Source: an uncultured Bacteroidales bacterium (GTDB taxonomy: Bacteria > Bacteroidota > Bacteroidia > Bacteroidales > P3). Taken from it: a stretch of DNA of 60,124 nt. Position 1 is the first letter of the stretch, and each line of letters opens with the position of its first letter. Where the stretch lies: NCBI GenBank assembly GCA_900318275.1, contig ONJY01000019.1:1-60124 (forward strand), given 5' to 3'. Shown here piece by piece: positions 16,915 to 24,458 of this stretch. The notes below the pieces were generated by a model. It made no database searches and was not told the origin of the DNA. It was given only the letters and a program-made list of their open reading frames with translations. Both the position numbers and the translations under genes were made by a program.

Positions 16915-18549
16915 ATGAACAACAGCATTTTCATGTTCCCCAAGCCCGAGAACGAACCCGTTAAAGGCTATGCTCCCGGCAGTCCTGAAAGAGTAGAAAT
17001 CCGCAAAGCTCTCGACGAGCTCTACGCCAAGGTGACCGAGATTCCCGCCATAATCGGTGGCAAGGAGGTCAAGACCAAGAATATGGGCGAGATAGTGATG
17101 CCCACCGAGAACCACCATGTGCTGGCCCGCTACCACAAGGTGGGCGAGAAAGAGGTGCAGGCCGCCATCGACGCCGCCATGAAGGCCCGTCAGGAGTGGG
17201 CTGAGACGCCCTGGATCGACCGCGCCAGCGTGATGATGAAGATCGCCACCCTGATCAGCGGCAAGTATCGTTACCTCATCAACGCCGCCACTATGCTCGG
17301 CCAGGGCAAGACCACCATGCAGGCCGAGATCGACAGCGCCTGCGAGCTCTGCGACTTCCTGCGCTACAACGTGCATTATGCCAGTCAGATATACAGCGAC
17401 CAGCCTTGCAGCGACAAGGGCACACTCAATTATGTGACCTACCGCGCTATGGAAGGCTTCGTGTTCGCCATCACGCCGTTCAATTTCACCTCCATCGCCA
17501 GCAACCTCTGCATGAGCCCCGTGCTGATGGGCAACGTGTGCATCTGGAAGCCCAGCACCACCGCCATGCTTAGCAACTACCTGCTCATGAAGATCTACAA
17601 GGAAGCCGGCCTGCCCGACGGTGTGGTGAACTTCCTGCCCGGCAGCGGCGCCCTCATCGGCAAGGTGGCCTTCGCCAACGAGAACCTCGCAGGCGTCCAC
17701 TTCACCGGAAGCACGGGCACCTTCAAGGGCTTCTGGAAGGCCATCGGCCAGAACATCGACATCTACAAGACCTACCCGAAGATTGTCGGCGAAACCGGCG
17801 GCAAGGACTTCATCATGGTGCACAAGAGCGCCGACGCCGACCAGGTGGCTACCGCCATCGTGCGCGGTGCCTTCGAGTTCCAGGGGCAGAAGTGCTCGGC
17901 AGCCAGCCGCGCCTATGTGCCCAAGAGCATGTGGCCCAAGGTGGAGAAGATTGTCGGCAAGATGCTCAAGGAGATCAAGATGGGCGACGTGCGCGACTTC
18001 AGCGCCTTCGTCAACGCCGTCATCGACGAGGCTTCGTTCGACAACTGCAAGCGCTACATCGACCACGCCAAGAAGAGCAAGGACGCCGAGATAGTGTTCG
18101 GCGGCAAGTGCGACAAGAAGAAAGGCTGGTTTGTGGAGCCCACGGTCATCCGCGCCCTCAAGCCCGACTACAAGAGCATGTGCGAGGAGATCTTCGGCCC
18201 TATCATCACCATCTACGTCTACGACGACAAGGACTACGAGAAGACTTGCCAGCTGTGCGACACCACATCGCCCTACGCCCTGACGGGTGCCATCTTCGCC
18301 ACCGACCGCAAGGCTCTGCGTGCCGGCTACGACCTGCTGAAGAATGCCGCCGGCAACATCTACTTCAACGACAAGCCCACCGGAGCTGTCGTTGGCCAGC
18401 AGCCATTCGGCGGCGCCCGCGCCAGCGGCACCAACGACAAGGCAGGCAGCTACCTCAACCTGCTGCGCTGGGTGAGCCCGCAGGCCATCAAGGAGACCTT
18501 CGACCCCGCCCACGACTACAAGTACCCCTTCATCAGCAGCGCCAAATAA
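16915..18549 (+). CDS. L-glutamate gamma-semialdehyde (1-pyrroline-5-carboxylate) dehydrogenase
   Basis: NAD-dependent aldehyde dehydrogenase that oxidises glutamate semialdehyde to glutamate, the second step of proline catabolism. 544 residues, the length of the eukaryotic-type (ALDH4A1-like) stand-alone enzyme, without a proline dehydrogenase fusion. Catalytic Cys327 is in GQKCSAASRAY and general-base Glu293 in VGETGGKDF; the NAD-binding region includes AITPFNFTSIASNL and HFTGSTGTFK. GARASGTNDKAGS near the C-terminus is typical of P5C dehydrogenases. Two promoters precede it. No proline dehydrogenase is adjacent. Confidence 0.92.
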   Translation: MNNSIFMFPKPENEPVKGYAPGSPERVEIRKALDELYAKVTEIPAIIGGKEVKTKNMGEIVMPTENHHVLARYHKVGEKEVQAAIDAAMKARQEWAETPWIDRASVMMKIATLISGKYRYLINAATMLGQGKTTMQAEIDSACELCDFLRYNVHYASQIYSDQPCSDKGTLNYVTYRAMEGFVFAITPFNFTSIASNLCMSPVLMGNVCIWKPSTTAMLSNYLLMKIYKEAGLPDGVVNFLPGSGALIGKVAFANENLAGVHFTGSTGTFKGFWKAIGQNIDIYKTYPKIVGETGGKDFIMVHKSADADQVATAIVRGAFEFQGQKCSAASRAYVPKSMWPKVEKIVGKMLKEIKMGDVRDFSAFVNAVIDEASFDNCKRYIDHAKKSKDAEIVFGGKCDKKKGWFVEPTVIRALKPDYKSMCEEIFGPIITIYVYDDKDYEKTCQLCDTTSPYALTGAIFATDRKALRAGYDLLKNAAGNIYFNDKPTGAVVGQQPFGGARASGTNDKAGSYLNLLRWVSPQAIKETFDPAHDYKYPFISSAK

Positions 18550-18568
18550 CATTATAAAACAAATTGAC

Positions 18569-18970
18569 ATGAAAATTCTGAAGAAAATTGCGGCAATCCT
18601 CATCGTCGCCGTCACGATGGTTTCGTTCATCTCCTGCAACAAGGACGACAAGGAAGCCTCCGCCAACACCAACGCGCCCGCTTCGGTGGCCGACACCAAT
18701 TGGGAGTGGTACGACCCGGATGCTACGGATGTGTACCGTGTACAGGTGGAATTCAACGGCCCGATGCTCGTTTCCGTCATCAAAGAGGCTATGGTTGATG
18801 GAATTATGGATATCCAGTGCTATTTGGGCAACTACACCTACTCAAATGGTAGTGGCTCGCTGTCGCTTGAGGATGACAACCATGCGCCCATCAACGCCTC
18901 GTTCACAATCGACGGCACACGGATGTCGCTTACCCTGCAGGGGGGCAGCTATACACTGACCAAGAAGTAG
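18569..18970 (+). CDS. Small lipoprotein of unknown function
   Basis: 133 residues, lipobox VSFIS-Cys23 followed by an acidic, Lys/Asn-rich linker (NKDDKEASANTN). The rest alternates hydrophobic and polar residues like a small beta sandwich or lipocalin-type sheet (YRVQVEFNGPMLVSVI, GSLSLEDDNH, MSLTLQGGSYTLTKK). It starts 19 bp after the dehydrogenase and ends at a strong terminator. The link between the two genes is unclear. Confidence 0.75.
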   Translation: MKILKKIAAILIVAVTMVSFISCNKDDKEASANTNAPASVADTNWEWYDPDATDVYRVQVEFNGPMLVSVIKEAMVDGIMDIQCYLGNYTYSNGSGSLSLEDDNHAPINASFTIDGTRMSLTLQGGSYTLTKK

Positions 18971-18985
18971 TAAGCGGCTTTGTAC

Positions 18986-19020
18986 AAAGAAAGGCGGTTC
19001 GAGGGAATCGCCTTTCTTTT
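18986..19020 (+). terminator. Rho-independent terminator
   Basis: AAAGAAAGGCG and CGCCTTTCTTTT form a stem around a GC-containing loop, followed by a T run, directly after the small lipoprotein gene. Confidence 0.9.
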
Positions 19021-19034
19021 TAAAGACTAACAGA

Positions 19035-19910
19035 ATGATGAAGCATAGGTTATTGATATTGGCGATGCTGTTGGTGGTGGGTGTGGCGACGGCCCAGGAC
19101 AGCGCCTATGTGCGCCGCATCATACGCGACCTCAGCAGCGAGGAGATGTATGGGCGTGGCATGCAGAACAGGGGCGACTCCATAGCCGCCGACTATCTGC
19201 GCCGCGAGCTGATGGCCAACGGGGTGAAGCCTTTGGGCGACGACTACTACCAGTATTTCCGCTTCCCCAAGACGCGCACGCGGCCGCCGATAGTCACCGC
19301 CGGCTACCGCTCGCAGAACGTTTGCGGATATATTCCCGGCGAGACGGACACCATGATTGTCTTCACCGCCCACTACGAGCACCTGGGCATGAATGGTGAC
19401 ACCGTCTTTTACGGCGCCCACGACAACGCCAGCGGCACGGCGGCGGTGATGGACATCGTCAGGATGACCAACCTGCAGCGCGGCCACTACACCTATGTGT
19501 TCCTCTTCTTCGGCGGCGAGGAAAGCGGTCTTGTGGGTTCGCGCTGGTTTGCCGAACACCCGCTGATACCGCTAAGTAAGGTGAAGCTACTGGTGAACAT
19601 AGACCTCTTCTGTGGCGGCGACGATGGCCTGATGGTCGTCAACGCCAACAGTCGCGAGACGTCGGCCTATGTGGACTTGCTGCAGCGCATCAACGACCTG
19701 CAGAGCCTGACGCCCAAGATAGGACGCCGCGACAATGCCGCCAACAGCGACCACTATTGGTTCACCAGCGAGTGCCCGGCCATCTTTATCTACACCCTCG
19801 GCGGTCCCTTCGGCGGCTACCACAGCCCCACCGACACCTGCGAGGGTTGCGGCCTCGGCAACTATCACCGCCACATGACCCTTCTGCGCGCATTTCTGGA
19901 ACAATTATAA
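19035..19910 (+). CDS. M28 family zinc metallopeptidase
   Basis: Exported aminopeptidase-like protein of 291 residues with signal peptide (LLILAMLLVVGVATAQ). Zinc-ligand motifs of family M28 are in order: His in AHYEHLG, bridging Asp in GAHDNASGTA, catalytic Glu pair in FGGEESGLVGS, Asp in NIDLFCGG and final His in YHSPTDT. The usual NIDM-x-G is NIDLFCG here. It probably degrades peptides in the periplasm or at the surface; the substrate is unknown. ATG 19038 is an alternative start. It has no clear promoter beyond the preceding terminator. Confidence 0.9.
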   Translation: MMKHRLLILAMLLVVGVATAQDSAYVRRIIRDLSSEEMYGRGMQNRGDSIAADYLRRELMANGVKPLGDDYYQYFRFPKTRTRPPIVTAGYRSQNVCGYIPGETDTMIVFTAHYEHLGMNGDTVFYGAHDNASGTAAVMDIVRMTNLQRGHYTYVFLFFGGEESGLVGSRWFAEHPLIPLSKVKLLVNIDLFCGGDDGLMVVNANSRETSAYVDLLQRINDLQSLTPKIGRRDNAANSDHYWFTSECPAIFIYTLGGPFGGYHSPTDTCEGCGLGNYHRHMTLLRAFLEQL

Positions 19911-19931
19911 ACCAAACTAAAAACATAGATT

Positions 19932-20177
19932 ATGGGTATCATCATCTCGATTCTTATCGGTGCACTGGCCGGTTTTCTGGCAGGCAAGATTATGAAAGGG
20001 GCCGGCTTTGGCTTCTGGGTTAACCTCCTCGTCGGCATCGTCGGTGGCTTCATTGGCGGCAACGTCCTCGGCTGGCTCGGAATCCACTGGGGCGGCACCC
20101 TCGTAGGGCAGATTGTCACCGCCGTTATAGGCGCTGTCATCCTCCTGTGGGTTATCTCCCTTATCAAGAAGAAATAA
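19932..20177 (+). CDS. GlsB/YeaQ/YmgE (transglycosylase-associated) small membrane protein
   Basis: 81 residues with three glycine-rich hydrophobic helices (IISILIGALAGFLAGKI, NLLVGIVGGFIGGNVLG, IVTAVIGAVILLWVISLI) and a basic tail. This is the pattern of the GlsB/YeaQ/YmgE stress-response membrane protein family. Function within the family is poorly known. Only 15 bp separate it from the convergent transglutaminase-like gene, and I see no clear hairpin there. Confidence 0.88.
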   Translation: MGIIISILIGALAGFLAGKIMKGAGFGFWVNLLVGIVGGFIGGNVLGWLGIHWGGTLVGQIVTAVIGAVILLWVISLIKKK

Positions 20178-20192
20178 GAGGGGGGAAAAAAA

Positions 20193-21428
20193 CTACTGTA
20201 TCGGCTGCACGATTTTGCGCAGCTGTTCGATGTCGAGCTGCTGATAGGAGATGGAGTTGGTGTCGGCGAAGTGCTGACGGTTGGCCTCGTAGTTCTCGCG
20301 GTTGTACTCCGATGCTTTCTCGAAGAGGCTCTTGGCGACGGCGAACTTGAGTTGATCGAAGCTGAGCTGGTGGTTGCTGTAGCGCTCAATATCCTTGGGC
20401 GATAGGTATTTGGATACCTTGTTGAACTTGTCCTCGGGCAGGCGTCCCTCGCTATCGAGGCTGCGCTCCAGCTCGGGGAAGTTGACCCACGAGGTGATGG
20501 TGGTTTCCAGGAGCTTCAGGTGGCGTCGGTTGCGGTCGGTGTAGTAGCCGAGGTAGGCGTGGCAAGGTTCCACGAAGATGACGGGTTTGAGACCTGTCTT
20601 GCGGAGTATCGACGCAAGGAAGACGCATGCGTCTATACAGTTGGCTTGCCGGGTGTTCCACACCTCGTCAAAGAAGCGTATGTGTTGCACGTTGGCCGTG
20701 GGCGACGGGTTGGAGGTGCATGAGATCGAGGAGTATGAGATGCCGCGGCTGAGGGTGTAGTACCAGACGGCGAAGACCTGGTTGCGCACATCGCGTTCGC
20801 TGCCTTGGTAGCCGGAGAGTCGTGTGACGATTCCTTGGTCCAGTATCTCGGTGAGGATGTGTTCTATCTGCGGGTGGTCTTCGTTGACGTAAGCCGCGAA
20901 GAGGAATCGGAAGTCGGTATTCTTGAGCGACAGGGGACACTCGTTGACGGAGCGGCATGTGAGCTTAAGGTTTTTGATGTCAACCTCCTCGTCGTTGATA
21001 TAGCAGGTTAGCGTGAGGTCTACCTGCGCAGGCTGCCGTATCTTGCGCAGAATGCCGTATTTCCATTTGGGCGTGATGTCGAAGGTGTAGCTCTCACCGC
21101 GATGGGGGAGAATTTCCTGCGAGATGGTGACGTAGTTGATTATCGACGAGTCGAGGACTACACGTAGCACACAGTTGTCGGCGGGGGCTGTCACCGAGAC
21201 CTGTAGCGTCGAGCAGTCGGCCGGCAGGTTTTTGGTGTCGTTGCTCTGGAGACCGCTGACGGCGAGGATGAGCGAGGGGTAGAGCTGGTTGTCGAGTATG
21301 GGGTTGCAGCGCGCAGTAAAGTCCACCTGCGAGGGATTGTAGAGCTTGTTGCCAGTGCCTTTGTTGTGGCATCCTGCCAGCAGCATGACGGCAGCGAGGA
21401 GTGTGAGGTGTAATGTGCGGTGTGTCAT
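20193..21428 (-). CDS. Lipoprotein with transglutaminase-like domain
   Basis: 411 residues from ATG 21428, which overlaps ruvC by 4 bp. Lipobox VMLLAG-Cys21. A beta-rich N-terminal half (SLKNTDFRFLFAAYVNEDHP) precedes a transglutaminase-like core at about 215-300: Cys in QANCIDACVFLASIL, His in EPCHAYLGYY and the following LLETT. In the family the Cys-His-Asp triad cuts or crosslinks peptides. It is the last gene of the long moxR-bat-ruvC run. Whether the triad is complete cannot be judged by eye. Confidence 0.75.
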   Translation of the reverse strand: MTHRTLHLTLLAAVMLLAGCHNKGTGNKLYNPSQVDFTARCNPILDNQLYPSLILAVSGLQSNDTKNLPADCSTLQVSVTAPADNCVLRVVLDSSIINYVTISQEILPHRGESYTFDITPKWKYGILRKIRQPAQVDLTLTCYINDEEVDIKNLKLTCRSVNECPLSLKNTDFRFLFAAYVNEDHPQIEHILTEILDQGIVTRLSGYQGSERDVRNQVFAVWYYTLSRGISYSSISCTSNPSPTANVQHIRFFDEVWNTRQANCIDACVFLASILRKTGLKPVIFVEPCHAYLGYYTDRNRRHLKLLETTITSWVNFPELERSLDSEGRLPEDKFNKVSKYLSPKDIERYSNHQLSFDQLKFAVAKSLFEKASEYNRENYEANRQHFADTNSISYQQLDIEQLRKIVQPIQ

Positions 21429-22003
21429 TGTACGATGTCTGGGTTTTGGTTGACGAAGTCGGCCCATTGCTTTTTTGCCGACTTGCGTTGCTTCTTGTGT
21501 GGTGCCAGTTGTGCGCGCAGGTCGCCGAGGGGGTTGGTGAGCTGCATGTGGCAGGTGTAGGCTACAGCGAGGGCGTCGGTGGCGTCGAGGTAGTGCGGAT
21601 GCTCATCGAAGTGCAGTATCGAACGGAGTATGTCGGCAACCTGCTCCTTCGAGGCGTTGCCGTTGCCGGTGACGGTCTGCTTGATGACTGAAGGCTCGTA
21701 CTCCTCATAGGGTATGTCACGGGATAGGGCGGCGGCTATGGCCACCCCTTGTGCCCGGCCGAGCTTGAGCATTGATTGCACGTTTTTGCCGAAAAAAGGT
21801 GCCTCGATGGCAAGTTGGTCGGGGTGGAAGGAGTCGATAATGCGTAGTGTGGAGCTGTGTATGTGCTTGATGCGGTCTTTGAAGTCGGGCATCAGACGCA
21901 GGTAGAGCACATCCATAGCCACTATGCGTGGCGTCGGTTGGTCGGTGTCGAGGAGACTGTAGCCGAGGATGCGGGTGCCGGGGTCTATGCCGAGGATGAG
22001 CAT
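21425..22003 (-). CDS. ruvC: Crossover junction endodeoxyribonuclease RuvC
   Basis: Resolves Holliday junctions with RuvAB. 192 residues. First catalytic Asp in LGIDPGTRILGYS, second acidic residue in LAIEAPFFGKNVQS, and the final acidic pair in YLDATDALAVAYTCH. The C-terminus is about 20 residues longer than E. coli RuvC and rich in Lys. The leader is a heptanucleotide repeat that also contains the rseC stop codon. Confidence 0.95.
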   Translation of the reverse strand: MLILGIDPGTRILGYSLLDTDQPTPRIVAMDVLYLRLMPDFKDRIKHIHSSTLRIIDSFHPDQLAIEAPFFGKNVQSMLKLGRAQGVAIAAALSRDIPYEEYEPSVIKQTVTGNGNASKEQVADILRSILHFDEHPHYLDATDALAVAYTCHMQLTNPLGDLRAQLAPHKKQRKSAKKQWADFVNQNPDIVQ

Positions 22004-22006
22004 TTC

Positions 22007-22025
22007 AGTTATGAGTTATGAGTTG
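22007..22025 (-). repeat. Heptanucleotide array at the rseC-ruvC junction
   Basis: AGTTATG occurs at 22007-22013 and 22014-22020 followed by AGTTG (plus-strand reading). The array fills the gap between the two genes, supplies the TAA stop of rseC and lies 4 bp from the ruvC start codon. Confidence 0.8.
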
Positions 22026-22456
22026 TTTTCGCTGTTAGGGGATATGGTGAGGGTGAAGTGTGAGTCGATGCGGCGTCGGGCTATGTAGAGTACGAGGATG
22101 TAGAGGCCGAGGGTGGCGAGTGCTGCAAGGGCTACCAGTCCTTCGGGGATGTGGGCGAGTGAGAGTGCTACGATGACGGCGATGAGCAGTATGGCCGGCA
22201 GGAGGTAGGCGAACCACACGGCGAGGAGGCCGCGCGAGTGGTCGATGTTGACGGTCACATGCTGGCCTATCTGGTAGTCGCTGCTATGCTCTGTGGGTAT
22301 CTCGAGGGTCTTGTCCTTCGACTCAGCAAAGCCGCATTTGGCATGCGCTGCGCACGTGGCACAGGCGCTGACGGCATTGATCTGGACGGTGACGCCTTTG
22401 TCGCTTACGGCGGTGACGATGCCGGGGTGCCTGACTATTGTTTCGGACTTCTCCAT
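22016..22456 (-). CDS. rseC: RseC/SoxR-reducing system family protein
   Basis: 146 residues. The N-terminal domain has four cysteines in CATCAAHAKC plus one nearby, the pattern of RseC proteins. Two membrane helices follow (VWFAYLLPAILLIAVIVALSL and GLVALAALATLGLYILVLYI). In other bacteria RseC belongs to the Rnf-linked SoxR-reducing system or sigma-E regulation. The start codon lies 22 bp inside the upstream WG-repeat gene. No rnf gene lies in the window. Confidence 0.85.
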   Translation of the reverse strand: MEKSETIVRHPGIVTAVSDKGVTVQINAVSACATCAAHAKCGFAESKDKTLEIPTEHSSDYQIGQHVTVNIDHSRGLLAVWFAYLLPAILLIAVIVALSLAHIPEGLVALAALATLGLYILVLYIARRRIDSHFTLTISPNSENNS

Positions 22457-23715
22457 GCTATTATTCCTTTACAGTTCTTGACGCATTTGCCTGTGATGTC
22501 TATCTTGCTTACATTGCCGTTGTACACCACTTCGGCACGGCCCCACTCAAAGGGTGATGCGATGTCGAAGACGTGCGGTATGTATATGTCGCCGTGTGTG
22601 TTGATATAACCCCAGCGTCCCTGGAAACAAGTGCTCGCCAGCCCTTGTGAGAACTGGAAAGCCTTCTCGAAGTAGAAGGGTATGACGAGTTTGCCGTCGA
22701 GGTCTACATATCCCAGTTTGCCATCGCGTTCGACAAGTGCGAGGCTGTCGAAGTACATGTACTTGCGGCCGTTGGGCGTGTTGTTGTCGTATTCTAAAGG
22801 CAGAATTATGTCGCCAGTGGTGTCGATTATTCCGTAGTGCCCGTCACGCACGGCCATGGTTCGCCCGAGACGGAAGATGCCTGTCTCGTCGTAGGAGCAG
22901 TCAATGACCTCGTTGCCTTCACGATCGAGGAATCCGTAGTGGCCGTCGCGCATCACCCCGATACGCCCGTTGTGGAGTCCGGAAGTCCATGTGTAGACGA
23001 AGGGTGTGAGGGGCTTGAACGAGTAGTCGAACAACGCCCATCCGTCTGGGTCTCCGGCAAAGAACAGGCCGTCCTGGTTGGCGGTGATCTGCTCGTAGCG
23101 TGTTGGCAGCACCTCGCGTCCCGTGTGGTCTATCATACCCCATCGGCCGTAACGCATCACTATGGCGTAGCCTTCGTTGAAGGGGAGCAGGTTTTCATAG
23201 ATGGGTGGGAAGAGTTGTTTCCCGAGTGTATCGATGAAGGTGCAGGAGGTGAAGAAACTGTCGACGAGTAACATGACAGGGGCTGTGGCCTCGGAGAAGT
23301 CGCCGGCGGAGATATATTGTGGCTCTACGACCATGTTCCCCTGCATGTCGAGGTAGCCGTAAAGTTTGTCTTTCTGTATCTTGATGCGCCCATCGGAAGG
23401 GTAACCTACCTCGTCGTATATGCAGGGAACAATCTCGTTACCGTCGCGGTCGATGAGGCCGCATTGGCCATAGTCGCGGTAAACCTTGCAGTAGTTGCCC
23501 TGGAAATTGTCGACGAAGCGGTAGATGTTAGGTACTATGACCGTTCCGTCGGCTAGGCGGAATCCGTAAAATTCGCCATCGGTGGTTGTCTGTATGCCAT
23601 CGACGAAGACGAGCTCACAGCCGCACTCCTCGTCATCGACATACTCGATCTTTTGCGCGGCGAGAGGCAATGCATAAATGCATAGCGTCAGAAGGACTGT
23701 CGTAAGGTGTTTCAT
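22435..23715 (-). CDS. WG-repeat secreted protein
   Basis: 426 residues from ATG 23715, with signal peptide (VLLTLCIYALPLAAQ). About eight imperfect WG-type repeats follow, each with the core (Y/W)G-(L/F/Y)-(I/L)-D-x-x-G-(N/K)-x-(V/I)-(I/V)-P-x-x-Y/F (for example YGYLDMQGNMVVEPQY and YGFLDREGNEVIDCSY). This repeat is known as a structural module without enzymatic activity. It overlaps batE by 4 bp, so it is translationally coupled to the Bat operon and could be an additional periplasmic partner. Confidence 0.85.
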   Translation of the reverse strand: MKHLTTVLLTLCIYALPLAAQKIEYVDDEECGCELVFVDGIQTTTDGEFYGFRLADGTVIVPNIYRFVDNFQGNYCKVYRDYGQCGLIDRDGNEIVPCIYDEVGYPSDGRIKIQKDKLYGYLDMQGNMVVEPQYISAGDFSEATAPVMLLVDSFFTSCTFIDTLGKQLFPPIYENLLPFNEGYAIVMRYGRWGMIDHTGREVLPTRYEQITANQDGLFFAGDPDGWALFDYSFKPLTPFVYTWTSGLHNGRIGVMRDGHYGFLDREGNEVIDCSYDETGIFRLGRTMAVRDGHYGIIDTTGDIILPLEYDNNTPNGRKYMYFDSLALVERDGKLGYVDLDGKLVIPFYFEKAFQFSQGLASTCFQGRWGYINTHGDIYIPHVFDIASPFEWGRAEVVYNGNVSKIDITGKCVKNCKGIIAWRSPKQ

Positions 23716-24458
23716 ATACGTTCCATGGAATTTTGCTGACACCAGCCGTTTGTACCGTCGGCTATTGATATTTTGTACCATCCTGTCAAGTCGTCAAGAA
23801 TTTTGACCTTAGTGCCCTCGTGGAGTATCATCTTGTCTATGCTCTTGTTGTCTGGCGAGGCCTTGAGAGTGACGGCCTGGTCGGTGATTATTGCGTAAGG
23901 GTGGGCATTGTAGGTACGTGTGGCGCTGATGAGCAGGGCAGAGGCGAGCAGCAGGAATAGCAGTGAGACGGCTGTTATGGCGAGACCGCCCTTGCGGAGG
24001 GACCTGCTGCGTCCGGTGCGGAGCATCGCTATGCCGATGCCTACAATTGCCAGCATCACAAGCCAGATGATACGCCAGCCGTGAGGGGTGATGGCGGTCG
24101 TGAGACTATTCCACCAGCGGACGATGAACATCTGGGGAAGGGTGGTGATGCGGTCAGCGGTACGGGCATTGGCCAATGCCAGGTTCTCCTTGGCATCGGT
24201 CATATTGGGCTTTAGGCGCAGGGCACGCTCATAGTTGAGGATGGCTTTGCCCAACTGGCCGTCGCGGTAGTAGGCGTTGCCGAGATTATAGTGTAAGTCG
24301 GCAGAGGTTTTGCCTCCGGCGAGGATGTCCTCGTAGGCGGCTATGGCACCCTGGTAGTCGTCCATGCGGTATAGGTCGTCGGCAGTTGGCGCGGCCTCCT
24401 GTGCCGTTAGTGTGACAGCGGCTAATAGAAGCGCTATTGTGATGGTCAGGTGTTTCAT
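23712..24458 (-). CDS. batE: BatE: TPR and SH3-like domain membrane protein
   Basis: 248 residues: signal peptide, TPR repeats (about 25-100: LHYNLGNAYYRDGQLGKAILNYERALRLKP), two membrane helices (about 128-145 and 160-182), and a C-terminal SH3-like domain (VTLKASPDNKSIDKMILHEGTKVKILDD...WYKI). This order matches BatE of the Bacteroidota aerotolerance operon. It overlaps batD by 4 bp. Confidence 0.88.
   Translation of the reverse strand: MKHLTITIALLLAAVTLTAQEAAPTADDLYRMDDYQGAIAAYEDILAGGKTSADLHYNLGNAYYRDGQLGKAILNYERALRLKPNMTDAKENLALANARTADRITTLPQMFIVRWWNSLTTAITPHGWRIIWLVMLAIVGIGIAMLRTGRSRSLRKGGLAITAVSLLFLLLASALLISATRTYNAHPYAIITDQAVTLKASPDNKSIDKMILHEGTKVKILDDLTGWYKISIADGTNGWCQQNSMERI

Noticed and set aside
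16894-18783. 629-codon open frame opposite the P5C dehydrogenase
   Set aside because: Antisense shadow; the plus-strand product has all aldehyde dehydrogenase motifs and two promoters.
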